A DNA stretch of 21,512 bases from positions 1-21,512 of the forward strand of contig JAPKXT010000065.1 in NCBI GenBank assembly GCA_026394695.1, written 5' to 3'. Positions 7,478 to 15,047 of this stretch are shown here, piece after piece. Positions within the stretch are counted from its first letter, which is position 1; each line of letters begins with the position of its first letter. The translations under genes were made by a program, and so were the position numbers. Source of the DNA: Methanoregula sp. GTDB lineage: Archaea > Halobacteriota > Methanomicrobia > Methanomicrobiales > Methanospirillaceae. The notes below the pieces were generated by a model that did not search any database, was not told the origin of the DNA, and saw only the letters and a program-made list of their open reading frames with translations.

Positions 7478-8380
7478 ATGATCACGTTCCTTTCAGGTGG
7501 GACAGGAACCCCGAAGCTCCTGCGGGGCATGCAGAAAGTGATGGACCGTCATGAAATCTCTGTCATTGTTAACACTGCCGAGGACATCTGGATATCGGGA
7601 AATCACCTCTCGCCGGATCTTGACACGGTTATGTACTTGTTTGCCGGTATCCTCAATACCGATACATGGTGGGGAATCAGGAACGATTCGTTCACTACCC
7701 ATGACGAGATTACCCGGCTTGGCACCGATGAGTTCATCACAATCGGCGATCAGGATCGTGCAGTACATATCGCCCGCGGCGAGATGATGCGGTCTGGGAT
7801 GCGCCTGACCAATGTCACAAAAATTCTCTGCGACCGGTTTGGCGTTCGTGAAAACGTTCTCCCGATGACAGACACCCAAGTGACAACCCAGGTAAAAACA
7901 GATCTTGGCCTGATCCACTTCCAGGAGTACTGGGTCCGGGCAAAAGGAAAGATCGGGATAACACAGGTAGTGAGAAATTTTATTGAACCTCCTTTGGCAA
8001 CCGAGGAGGTCCTTGCGGTGATTGAAGCAAGTGATACTATTGTGATAGGGCCGTCCAATCCAATAACCAGTATTTCCCCGATTCTTGCATGCGAGGGAAT
8101 AAAATCTGCTATCAGGGACAAAAACGTGATAGCAGTAAGTCCGTTCATCGGTAATGCCCCGGTCAGCGGTCCTGCTGCTGCTCTTATGCAGGCAGCAGGA
8201 TTTGAACCCAGCTCGGTTGGGACATTACAATGCTATGAAGGGATCCCTGACATATTCGTACAGGACATCCGCGATCCGGTAGATGTCAGTGGATCGGTCA
8301 GGTTTGATACACTCATGACAAGCGAAGAAAAAAGTGTCTCACTTGCGCAGGATATCCTCCATCTTGCCGGGATACATTAA
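7478..8380 (+). CDS. cofD: CofD, 2-phospho-L-lactate transferase (coenzyme F420 synthesis)
   Basis: CofD joins the phospholactyl (or related phosphoenolpyruvyl) group from its guanylylated donor to 7,8-didemethyl-8-hydroxy-5-deazariboflavin (Fo), giving F420-0. At 300 aa it is the expected length. Visible motifs: ITFLSGGTGTPKLLRGM at 2-18 (nucleotide-binding loop of the family), VNTAEDIWISGNHLSPDLDT at about 32-51 and IGPSNPITSISPIL at about 191-204. The substrate-site run ITRLGTDEFITIGDQDRAVHIARGE is also present. The ATG has no good ribosome site and lies close to a TATA-like element, so the message is probably leaderless. No other F420 gene is in the window. Its presence supports an F420-using archaeon such as a methanogen. 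Confidence 0.95.
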   Translation: MITFLSGGTGTPKLLRGMQKVMDRHEISVIVNTAEDIWISGNHLSPDLDTVMYLFAGILNTDTWWGIRNDSFTTHDEITRLGTDEFITIGDQDRAVHIARGEMMRSGMRLTNVTKILCDRFGVRENVLPMTDTQVTTQVKTDLGLIHFQEYWVRAKGKIGITQVVRNFIEPPLATEEVLAVIEASDTIVIGPSNPITSISPILACEGIKSAIRDKNVIAVSPFIGNAPVSGPAAALMQAAGFEPSSVGTLQCYEGIPDIFVQDIRDPVDVSGSVRFDTLMTSEEKSVSLAQDILHLAGIH

Positions 8381-8410
8381 TCCTCTGCATACCCGCGGTT
8401 TTTAGAGAAA

Positions 8411-8420
8411 CCTATATAAT
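8411..8420 (+). promoter_or_regulatory. TATA box for the PEGA lipoprotein gene
   Basis: CCTATATAAT lies about 34 nt before the ATG at 8450. Transcription would start near 8441-8443, leaving a leader of at most about 10 nt. Confidence 0.5.
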
Positions 8421-8449
8421 GCCGCACAATAACGGTTATCGTGAGAGAT

Positions 8450-9373
8450 ATGAAAAAAAATATGATTTTAAAAACGGTTGTTTTTATCTTACTCTTTTGT
8501 GTGTTCATATCCGGGTGTACATCAACTCAGGACTCCGTGAAGGGTACCATTCAACTTACATCATCACCTTCCGGTGCTGAAATATACCTGAACAATCAAT
8601 TTCAGGGGAGTACACCAAGTACCATTCCCAATGTGGAGCCAGGAAATCACACGCTTGAATTCCGGTACCCGGGATATCAGAGCTGGTCTGCAGTTATTTC
8701 GGTACCTTCAGGTACATCTCATTTTTTTGCTGCAATGGCACCTCAATCAAATAATCAGTCGCAACAGAACTTATCTCCGGTAACAACTTCGACTACCAAC
8801 ATTACGATTCAGGCAAGTAAAAATATAATGATTGTAGGAGACTCGATCGTAATTTCAGGTACATGCGTTGGCTGTGACAACGTGTTATTGACAATATTTG
8901 GACCGGGAAAATATTCCAGTGGTATATCTCTGGTTTCCCAAAACGTCAATGGTGCCGGTTCATGGAGTTATACCTGGAATCCGGGGCAGTCTATCCAGTC
9001 AGGCGCATACATATTCGTAGCAGAGGACCCCCTGAAAACAACATCCGGCAGGGTTGGATTCTCCGTCGTGGGCGGGGGATTAGTCTCGATTACCTCCAAT
9101 AGTTTTTCAGTTGCCAAAGGAGACTCCCTGATATTTTCAGGTCGATGCACAACGGGCGCACAAAATGTTTTACTGGTATTATATGGGCCCGAAAGATATT
9201 CGAGCGGTGTTGAACTGGCTACACTGTCTGTTATGGGTGATAAAACCTGGCGTTTTAAGTATACCCTTGATACCACCACTCCTACGGGGTCCTATACCAT
9301 GTATGTTTATGACATCCCAAAAACCACGTCTGGTTCCACCCAATTCACGGTCGGTTACGCATCAGACTCATAA
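8450..9373 (+). CDS. PEGA-domain lipoprotein with a tandem duplicated beta domain
   Basis: This is a secreted lipid-anchored protein of 307 aa. Residues 1-22 are a signal peptide ending in ISGC, with Cys23 as the lipobox. Residues about 30-98 form a PEGA domain (GTIQLTSSPSGAEIYLNN, then GNHTLEFRYPGYQSW), a beta fold common on archaeal surface proteins. A Ser/Gln/Thr-rich linker (about 99-116) leads to two homologous domains of about 90 residues: 117-207 and 211-302. They share the pattern GDS-IFSG-C, VLL-GP--YSSG, TW or SW, and SG-Y-F/MYV--P-KTTSG. They look Ig-like and resemble DUF3821-type domains of methanogen surface proteins, an assignment made by eye. The frame also allows GTG at 8441. 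ATG 8450 puts the charged KK at the signal-peptide start. Confidence 0.85.
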   Translation: MKKNMILKTVVFILLFCVFISGCTSTQDSVKGTIQLTSSPSGAEIYLNNQFQGSTPSTIPNVEPGNHTLEFRYPGYQSWSAVISVPSGTSHFFAAMAPQSNNQSQQNLSPVTTSTTNITIQASKNIMIVGDSIVISGTCVGCDNVLLTIFGPGKYSSGISLVSQNVNGAGSWSYTWNPGQSIQSGAYIFVAEDPLKTTSGRVGFSVVGGGLVSITSNSFSVAKGDSLIFSGRCTTGAQNVLLVLYGPERYSSGVELATLSVMGDKTWRFKYTLDTTTPTGSYTMYVYDIPKTTSGSTQFTVGYASDS

Positions 9374-9404
9374 TAAATGTACCAGGGATATCTCACTAAT
9401 TCCC

Positions 9405-9433
9405 TACCGTTTTTTTATATAAAAAAACCGGTA
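9405..9433 (+). terminator. Hairpin with T-tract after the PEGA lipoprotein gene
   Basis: TACCG plus a run of seven T is followed by a short ATAT turn, then seven A and CCGGTA. The arms pair over about 12 bases with one bulged C. It sits 32 nt after the stop codon, and the T-run would serve as the release tract. The rest of the 240-bp gap to the next gene shows nothing further except the promoter of the HEAT-repeat gene. Confidence 0.5.
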
Positions 9434-9583
9434 AATGCACTCTGTTTTGTCCCTGTAGTGTTTTCATCGGTTTCACATTCCCTGAAATTTCGGTATTAAA
9501 CGCACAGATCTGTTAAAAATCCAATTTAATCTTCCAAAGATTGATTAAAACCCGGCACGCGTACCCGATACCTATTTGAAGGC

Positions 9584-9606
9584 TTTATACAAATATTCGT
9601 TCGGAG
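9584..9606 (+). promoter_or_regulatory. TATA-like box and GGAG ribosome site of the HEAT-repeat gene
   Basis: TTTATACAAATA at 9584-9595 is followed by CGGAG at 9602-9606, seven bases before the ATG at 9614. The box is so close to the ATG that transcription from it would remove the ribosome site. Either the promoter lies further upstream (CCTATTTG near 9571) or the GGAG is incidental. Confidence 0.35.
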
Positions 9607-9613
9607 AACTCAT

Positions 9614-10801
9614 ATGAGCATTATAAAAAAATTCCTCAACCTTTTTAAGTCAGGAAAGGGCGATGAGGACGAATCACACGTCCGTTCACAAAAGGAGCGC
9701 TCTGATCGCTTCCTCGCCGCTCTGATCGAGGGGGACCTTGACACCCGCTGGAGTGCTGTGCGATCAGTCGGCGATCTTGGCGAGCCATTCATCGAACCGC
9801 TCATCCGTGGACTCAAGGATGAGTACTGGATCATCAGGAGAGGGTCTGCAGATACCCTTGGTAAGATTGGCGAGCCAGCTGTTGGACCATTGATTGAGGC
9901 ACTGGACGAGCCGGGTGACGATGTACGTCAGGAAATTATCCGTGCTCTCCAGTTGATTGGTGAACCATCGGTCGAACCCCTTATTCAGGGGATGAAACAC
10001 AGCCACCCGTTTATCCGGCGGGGAGCCGTCCAGGCACTCGGGATCATGGGTGAAACACGGGTTGTCCCCCAGCTTATTGAATCACTCAAAGATCCCGATG
10101 CCATGGTCAGACATGCGGGTGCAGTTGCACTCGGCCGTATCAGGGATCCCAGGGCAGTTGGGCCACTCATCGAAACACTTAATGATGCAAAAGAGCACGT
10201 CCGTATGGCTGCGATGGCAACACTCTGTTCCATCGGGGAGCCATCCATCGAGCCACTTATCCGTGCGCTTATCGATCCAAACGATGATATCTGCCGGCGG
10301 GCAACGCTCGCTCTCTTAACCATAGGCGAACCTGCTATAGATTCATTGATAAAAGCACTCGGTGATCAGAACCCGGGTATCCGCAGGAATTCCGTAGCAG
10401 TGCTCGGGGATATCGGGAACACCAGGGCAATCCCACCCATCATGAAAGCACTCGATGATCCGGACAGGTCAGTCCGCATCGAAGTCGTTAAAGCTCTGGC
10501 CGCTCTTGGAGTTCCGGCCATTGCACCGCTCATGCAGGTTTTCCGCGAGGGAGATTCCAGGATGAGGACTGGTTCAATGGAAGCTCTCTGGATGCTCGGG
10601 CAGCCTGCAACCACGCCACTGATTATGGTATTAAAGGATGATCAGAGTGATGTTCGGAAGCGTGCAGCACTCCTGCTCGGAGAGATCGGAGACCAGAAGG
10701 CCGTTGATCACCTGACCGGTCTTCTTACGGATGAAAATGTTACCGTAAGACGGGAAGCATTCGAAGCGCTTGAAATGATCAAGAAACGAACTGCACAATA
10801 A
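9614..10801 (+). CDS. HEAT-repeat (PBS-lyase-type) scaffold protein
   Basis: This 395-aa soluble protein is almost entirely HEAT-like helical repeats of about 31 residues. After a basic and acidic 35-residue N-terminus (MSIIKKFLNLFKSGKGDEDE), eleven full repeats and one half repeat can be counted by the recurring cores V/IR--A--ALG-IGEP-I-PLI-AL-D. Examples: IIRRGSADTLGKIGEPAVGPLI and DICRRATLALLTIGEPAIDSLI. These match the HEAT_2/PBS-lyase group, which in archaea are mostly uncharacterised protein-binding scaffolds. There is no phycobilin biology here, so a lyase role is not implied. DNA-level similarity between repeats (for example GAGCCATCCATCGAGCC near 10240) suggests amplification by internal duplication. 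It appears to be a single-gene transcript. Confidence 0.9.
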   Translation: MSIIKKFLNLFKSGKGDEDESHVRSQKERSDRFLAALIEGDLDTRWSAVRSVGDLGEPFIEPLIRGLKDEYWIIRRGSADTLGKIGEPAVGPLIEALDEPGDDVRQEIIRALQLIGEPSVEPLIQGMKHSHPFIRRGAVQALGIMGETRVVPQLIESLKDPDAMVRHAGAVALGRIRDPRAVGPLIETLNDAKEHVRMAAMATLCSIGEPSIEPLIRALIDPNDDICRRATLALLTIGEPAIDSLIKALGDQNPGIRRNSVAVLGDIGNTRAIPPIMKALDDPDRSVRIEVVKALAALGVPAIAPLMQVFREGDSRMRTGSMEALWMLGQPATTPLIMVLKDDQSDVRKRAALLLGEIGDQKAVDHLTGLLTDENVTVRREAFEALEMIKKRTAQ

Positions 10802-10842
10802 CACCCATATATCTTTTATCGGGTGTCTTCCAGTACCTTTTT
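10801..10842 (+). terminator. Small hairpin plus T-tract after the HEAT-repeat gene
   Basis: ACACCC at 10801-10806 pairs with GGGTGT at 10821-10826 across a 14-nt loop. A run of six or seven T follows at about 10838-10843. The stem is short, so this rests mainly on the T-tract and its position directly after the stop codon. Confidence 0.4.
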
Positions 10843-10951
10843 TATGTATACGCAGGTCTGCTGCGATGGCTTGATATGATAAACCCTCCAGAGCATGCTG
10901 GTAAGAGAATGAGTTGAGAGATAATGCGGCTTGTGGTGACGAAACGGAACC

Positions 10952-11365
10952 GTGGTTTGGTACTGTCTGGGACGAACACCAGTTCCGTTCAGGATATCTA
11001 TCCCCCTTCTGAATTCCTACCAGGAGGAGCTGATCAAATATATTCCTGCAGAGACATTTGCCCTGTTCATTGTTACCTATGGGATCTCCTGGTACCTGTT
11101 CGGCACCGAACCCTTGTTTCATGTCCTGGCGCGCTGGATCATAATCGCCGGGATACTCAGCACGTTGCTGTATCTCTGGAAAGCGGAGAGCGTTATGGAT
11201 GTGGTACAGCTTGGCATCTCTGCGGTAGGTTTTGTAATCCGGGTCTGTGTACTTGGGGTAACCACCATTGCATCCCTCCCGTATTACAACCCGGTCCCCG
11301 CTGGCCTGCTCCTTGCCATATATGTTTTATTAGCGCCGCTGATTAACGGGAAACCTGAGATCTGA
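10952..11365 (+). CDS. Small integral membrane protein, function unknown
   Basis: The reading frame of up to 137 aa has three or four membrane helices: FALFIVTYGISWYLFG, VLARWIIIAGILSTLLYLW, GISAVGFVIRVCVLGVTTI and AGLLLAIYVLLAPLI. The first recognisable part is YQEELIKYIPAETFAL, an amphipathic run that in similar small membrane proteins lies near the true N-terminus. The only start available is the GTG at 10952, with no ribosome site before it. The 25 residues it adds look unlike a protein N-terminus. A GGAGGAG at 11025-11031 lies inside the frame but has no standard start codon just downstream. The start is therefore unsure and the gene may have lost its original one. I do not recognise a family. 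It lies between the HEAT-repeat gene and ilvA on the same strand. Confidence 0.6.
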   Translation: MVWYCLGRTPVPFRISIPLLNSYQEELIKYIPAETFALFIVTYGISWYLFGTEPLFHVLARWIIIAGILSTLLYLWKAESVMDVVQLGISAVGFVIRVCVLGVTTIASLPYYNPVPAGLLLAIYVLLAPLINGKPEI

Positions 11366-11448
11366 TAAAGGCACCGTCCTTATTACGACAGGATTAAAAA
11401 TACCCTTACCGCCGCTATTTTCATATCCTCACAAGCTAGCTTCTCTTC

Positions 11449-12654
11449 ATGGTCTCGCTTGCAGATATCGAGGCAGCAAAAATAAGGATTTCTCCTCACA
11501 TTATCCACACACCCCTCGTGCTTTCACCCACCATTTCTGAAATGACCGGGGCGAATGTCTACCTTAAACTCGAAACACTACAGAAAGCGGGATCGTTCAA
11601 GGTCCGGGGGGCGACCAACAAGATTCTTTCCACTATCAATACATTCCGGGAACAGGGCGTGGTCGCAGCCTCAGCCGGAAATCACGGGCAGGGCGTTGCC
11701 GTAGCGGCACATTCTGCCGGTATCCCCGCTACCATCGTCATGCCGGAATGGTCTTCTCTTTCGAAGCAGGAAGCGACCAGGGGTTATGGGGCGCGGGTGA
11801 TTATTTATGGCAAAACATTAGAGGAGAGTATTGGGAAGGCACAGGAGATCGCACGCAATGGACAGCTCTTTATCCATCCCTATGATGATAATGAGGTGAT
11901 TGCCGGGCAGGGAACCATCGCTCTCGAGATCCTCGCAGATCTCCCGGAGACGGATATGATTATTGTACCGGTCGGTGGGGGTGGCCTCATTGCCGGAATC
12001 GCAACCGCAGCAAAAGAAAAAAAGTCAGAGGTCACTATCATCGGGGCCCAGGCACGGGTGTGTTCGTCCGCAGCAGAGGCCATCCGGCAGGGAGCTCCAT
12101 GCCGGATTCCGGCAGGAAAGACCATTGCTGATGGTATCCGCGTGGCAGAGACCGGTAGTCTTACGCTACCCATCATGCAGCAGTATGTCGATCGCTTCGT
12201 ACTTGCATCCGAAGAAGAGATCGCTGATGCAATGCTCCTGTTGCTCGAAAGAAAGCACGTGGTTGCAGAAGGAGCTGGTGCAGTCCCGCTTGCAACGTTG
12301 ATGAACGGTTCCATTGATGTAATGTCGGGCAGCAATGTCGTTCTTGTGATTAGCGGGGGAAACATTGAAAGTGCCCAGCTCTTCCGGGTCATCCGGCAAT
12401 CGCTTGCCCGCCGGGGCCGGATCATGCACTTTTCGGTAATACTCGATGATCATCCCGGCACTCTTGCCTGGCTCCTTGCCGTGATTGCACAGGAACAGGG
12501 CAACATCCTCAATATCCACCACACGCAGGGAGAAAACGATCTCCCCTTACTGATGGCGAGAGTGAACATAGAACTGGAGACCCGGGGACCGGATCATATC
12601 ACAGCAATTAAAAAAGGCCTGGTGGATAACGGGTACGAGATCCGGATCGGGTGA
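11449..12654 (+). CDS. ilvA: Threonine ammonia-lyase with C-terminal ACT domain
   Basis: This PLP enzyme converts threonine to 2-oxobutyrate and ammonia, feeding isoleucine synthesis or threonine breakdown. The 401-aa length fits the shorter type with one ACT domain. The PLP lysine is Lys51 in KAGSFKVRGATNK. SAGNHGQGVA at 75-84 binds the substrate carboxylate, and VPVGGGGLIAG at 173-183 is the phosphate-binding glycine loop. A helical linker leads to an ACT domain at about 322-401 (RIMHFSVILDDHPGTLAWLL), expected to bind an amino-acid effector such as Ile or Val. A TATA-like run (TTAAAAATA) lies at 11394-11402 and a 10-bp palindrome AAGCTAGCTT at 11433-11442, just before the ATG, with no ribosome site. 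It converges on the flavoprotein gene across 33 bp. Confidence 0.92.
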   Translation: MVSLADIEAAKIRISPHIIHTPLVLSPTISEMTGANVYLKLETLQKAGSFKVRGATNKILSTINTFREQGVVAASAGNHGQGVAVAAHSAGIPATIVMPEWSSLSKQEATRGYGARVIIYGKTLEESIGKAQEIARNGQLFIHPYDDNEVIAGQGTIALEILADLPETDMIIVPVGGGGLIAGIATAAKEKKSEVTIIGAQARVCSSAAEAIRQGAPCRIPAGKTIADGIRVAETGSLTLPIMQQYVDRFVLASEEEIADAMLLLLERKHVVAEGAGAVPLATLMNGSIDVMSGSNVVLVISGGNIESAQLFRVIRQSLARRGRIMHFSVILDDHPGTLAWLLAVIAQEQGNILNIHHTQGENDLPLLMARVNIELETRGPDHITAIKKGLVDNGYEIRIG

Positions 12655-12687
12655 AATCCCCCGGTCTGCATCCTGTGCTAAAAAGAG

Positions 12688-13353
12688 TTACCGTTCACCC
12701 GTCCCCTTCCAGTAATCGTACTCATGTTTCCAGAGATCTTTATTGAACGTCACCATGCGCTTGAAGTATTCCCTGCGTTCATCCAGAATTTTCTGCTGTG
12801 CCGGATCCTTCCACTTCGTCCTAATCGCATCAACAAGTTTCCTGCCGAGTTCCTTTGCCTGCTTTTCCGCAGGTACGATCGCTGCGGGATTACCTAAAAG
12901 ATTCACACCAACTTTCCCAACTGTTGTCGCGCCAAGGTGCAGCATCGTTGCATTCATATAATCCGCGACTTTGTCTGCCATCGAACCGCCGGCTGTTGAG
13001 ACCGCACATCCGTATTTCCCGGTAAAGTACTGGCAGTGGATTGCATCCGCCATCCTGTCGAACATGGTCTTGAGCTGGGCAGTGACCGAATCGATGTAAT
13101 TCGGTGAGCCGAGGACGATACCATCGGCGTCCATCAACTTCTCAAGCAGCATCGGGAAATCGTCATCATGGATGCATTCCCCTTTTGCGTAACAGGTACC
13201 ACACGCTGTACAGTACTTAATCTCAAGGCCACAGATGTCTACAAACGTTACGTCCGCTCCTGCCTGCCGTGCTCCTTCAAGAACCCCCATGACAAGGAGG
13301 CGGGTCTGGCTTTTTTCCCTTTTCGGGCTCCCGTTGATACCGATAATTTTCAT
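12688..13353 (-). CDS. Iron-sulfur flavoprotein (Isf-type NAD(P)H/ferredoxin-linked oxidoreductase)
   Basis: This 221-aa flavodoxin-fold protein of the NADPH-dependent FMN reductase superfamily has the compact cysteine motif of methanogen Isf proteins. The N-terminal IIGINGSPKREKSQTRLL binds the FMN phosphate. C48-x2-C51-x2-C54-x5-C60 (YCTACGTCYAKGEC) should hold a [4Fe-4S] cluster. GSPNYIDSVTAQLKTMFDRM is the second flavin-contact block. Isf of Methanosarcina accepts electrons from ferredoxin and may reduce oxygen species; the exact role here is unknown. The C-terminal 40 residues (RREYFKRMVTFNKDLWKHEYDYW) are rich in aromatic and charged residues, as in other Isf homologues. GGAGAA lies 7 nt before the ATG. 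It has no co-directional partner. Confidence 0.88.
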   Translation of the reverse strand: MKIIGINGSPKREKSQTRLLVMGVLEGARQAGADVTFVDICGLEIKYCTACGTCYAKGECIHDDDFPMLLEKLMDADGIVLGSPNYIDSVTAQLKTMFDRMADAIHCQYFTGKYGCAVSTAGGSMADKVADYMNATMLHLGATTVGKVGVNLLGNPAAIVPAEKQAKELGRKLVDAIRTKWKDPAQQKILDERREYFKRMVTFNKDLWKHEYDYWKGTGER

Positions 13354-13571
13354 AATCCGTTCTCCATGTAATGATATTGGCTGGTAGGTAAAAAGGTGTG
13401 CGATGGCAAAAAATTGCTTGTATCTGACGCTGAACCATTTACTTGCGGGAATATGCCTTTACCCATAATCACTATTTTCATCAGGCAGTTGGCAGGAAAC
13501 AAATAAACTCTGGCCATTCCCATTTTCATGAAAGCGGTTAGGTAGTCTGTTAATCTGCCGGGGTGTAGTAC

Positions 13572-14199
13572 GTGAGCGAACAGGAAACAATGGACAAATA
13601 CCACATTTCCAAGAGCAGGCTGGAGGCGCTTTTTGACGGGATCTTTGCGTTTGCGATGACGTTGCTTGTGACGGGCTTTGTTGTCCCGCCGATCCCGGTA
13701 TCGGATGCCCCGGCTGTACTCCCGGGTTACATCGCTGCGATGCGCCCGGAATTCTATTCGTTTTTAATCGCATTCCTTATCCTCGCATCGTTCTGGCTCG
13801 TCCACCACCGCCGGTTTCACTATGTCCGAATCGTCGATCCTGCAACTGGTGTGGATCACCCTGTTCATCCTTGCCTTTACCGTGATGATGCCATTTACCA
13901 CAAATGTCAGCGGGGATTATTCCGGCGTGCAGGTTGCCGTTGACCTGTTCCATGCCAACCTGTTCATACTTGGTGTTCTCTTTTTTATCCACTGGTGGTA
14001 CCTGGTTAATAATCCCGGTCTCACATCTATTGAGATCAGTAAGAAGGATGCAACAGCCGGGATGCACCGCTCCCTTATCGCCCCGTTTGTGTCATTATTG
14101 GGACGGGTCTGTTCGTTTGTATCCCCCTCGTGGTCAATGACCACCTACCTGCTGATACCCATCTTGTTCTTTTTCTACCGGAGATACTTCACAACCTGA
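13572..14199 (+). pseudogene. TMEM175/DUF1211-family channel gene split by one frameshift
   Basis: Prokaryotic TMEM175 proteins are six-helix potassium-selective channels. The first frame (GTG 13572) encodes SRLEALFDGIFAFAMTLLV, the signature first helix, and FLIAFLILASFWLVHHRRFHY as helix 2. It then loses similarity after RIVD near 13838 and stops at 13943. The +1 frame carries LQLVWITLFILAFTVMMPFTT and all remaining helices to the TGA at 14199, ending TYLLIPILFFFYRRYF. Skipping the single C at about 13839 (within 13831-13845) restores one protein of about 208 aa with the family spacing VD-xx-LxW. The second frame also has an ATG at 13822, but a protein starting there would lack helices 1-2. 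This may be a recent mutation, programmed +1 frameshifting or a sequencing error. A GGGGTG ribosome site lies 7 nt before the GTG. Confidence 0.82.
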
Positions 14200-14249
14200 T
14201 GATCAAGTGAAATAAAAAATCAACGCAAAAAATGTATTAATCCCGGTTT

Positions 14250-14840
14250 TTAGTCCCAGTAGTTCCGGACAAAGATCTTTGTCTTCATGATGCAGGGTGT
14301 CCCGTACCGGAGTGCAAGTGGCACAATAATGATCGTCACGATGATATTACCAATAAGCCAGAGGGTAAAGACACTCCCGATCTGGCTTGATGTAATTACA
14401 TTTCCAAATGCGAGTGTCCACGCACCCCATGCTGCACCCACACTATTGTTGATCAATACCCCAAACAGGAGAAGCAGCGTCAAATCACGCCGGTTTTCGA
14501 GAGTAAGATCGACTTTAAATGTACGGAACGCGACGAGCGGAATCAGCACCTGCAGGAGACCGGCGATCGACCAGTATATCGCTACAACCGGGGGAATTGC
14601 CGGATCGGCCGAAAGGAGACCGGCCCCTATCAATGTCCCGGCGTACGCTGCGATTGCACCATATGCACCGAACCAGAGAGTGAAGAGGATCATGAATGCA
14701 ACAGCAAAATACAGAGCAGATACACCAGCCACCCCTCCGGGAAGTGCAATCACGCAGAACCGGGCGATAAGGGTATTGACCACAATAAGAACAAGAGTTA
14801 AAATAACAAAGGAATATGTTGGTTCATGAACGGTTTTCAT
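14250..14840 (-). CDS. Six-helix membrane protein (ECF-S or MASE1-like), unknown function
   Basis: This 196-aa protein is almost entirely hydrophobic, with about six helices. The second and third are separated by LWFGAYGAIAAYAGTLIGAGLL, a Gly/Ala-rich pattern seen both in substrate-binding S subunits of ECF vitamin transporters and in MASE1-type sensor domains. WLIGNIIVTIIIVPLAL near the end resembles the last helix of MASE1. No signalling domain is attached and no ATPase genes are adjacent, so neither assignment is secure. The C-terminus (TKIFVRNYWD) is cytoplasmic by the positive-inside rule. Expression signals are good: AAGGTGA six nt before the ATG and the TATA box CTATTTATAG at 14871-14880. 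It converges on the broken TMEM175 gene. Confidence 0.72.
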   Translation of the reverse strand: MKTVHEPTYSFVILTLVLIVVNTLIARFCVIALPGGVAGVSALYFAVAFMILFTLWFGAYGAIAAYAGTLIGAGLLSADPAIPPVVAIYWSIAGLLQVLIPLVAFRTFKVDLTLENRRDLTLLLLFGVLINNSVGAAWGAWTLAFGNVITSSQIGSVFTLWLIGNIIVTIIIVPLALRYGTPCIMKTKIFVRNYWD

Positions 14841-14870
14841 GGATTCACCTTATTTTCATTTTGTGTCCCT

Positions 14871-14880
14871 CTATAAATAG
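14871..14880 (-). promoter_or_regulatory. TATA box for the six-helix membrane protein gene
   Basis: CTATTTATAG on the minus strand lies about 35 nt from the ATG at 14840, with an AAGGTGA ribosome site between them. It is one of the clearest promoters in the window. Confidence 0.55.
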
Positions 14881-14937
14881 TATGTATTCTGATGGGGGTT
14901 ATGCGGTAAATTATTAATCCGACAGGAGGAATTTTTC

Positions 14938-14991
14938 ATGGACGCAATAATTCACTATTTTTATCATCATAATGTCGTATGTATAGTATAA
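14938..14991 (+). CDS. 17-codon ORF with a perfect ribosome site
   Basis: AGGAGGA at 14924-14930 is followed seven bases later by an ATG and 17 codons (MDAIIHYFYHHNVVCIV) to a TAA. The Shine-Dalgarno match is the strongest in this gap. The peptide has no known relative to my knowledge. It may be a true micropeptide, the truncated head of a decayed gene, or chance. It lies 58 nt before the Beta_propel relic region and could be the remnant of that gene's start, although it does not look like a signal peptide. Confidence 0.25.
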   Translation: MDAIIHYFYHHNVVCIV

Positions 14992-15047
14992 GAGGGGAGA
15001 ATTTCAGTGCCTGCAGGAGAGGAGTCCGGGCTTGGAGATGTAGTTGA

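Noticed and set aside
11433..11442. AAGCTAGCTT palindrome before ilvA
   Set aside because: A single ten-base palindrome without a repeat elsewhere in the window; not enough to call an operator.
11880..12425. Minus-strand frame of 181 codons inside ilvA
   Set aside because: Antisense shadow; Ser/Arg/Thr-rich as expected from the complement of a GC-rich coding frame.
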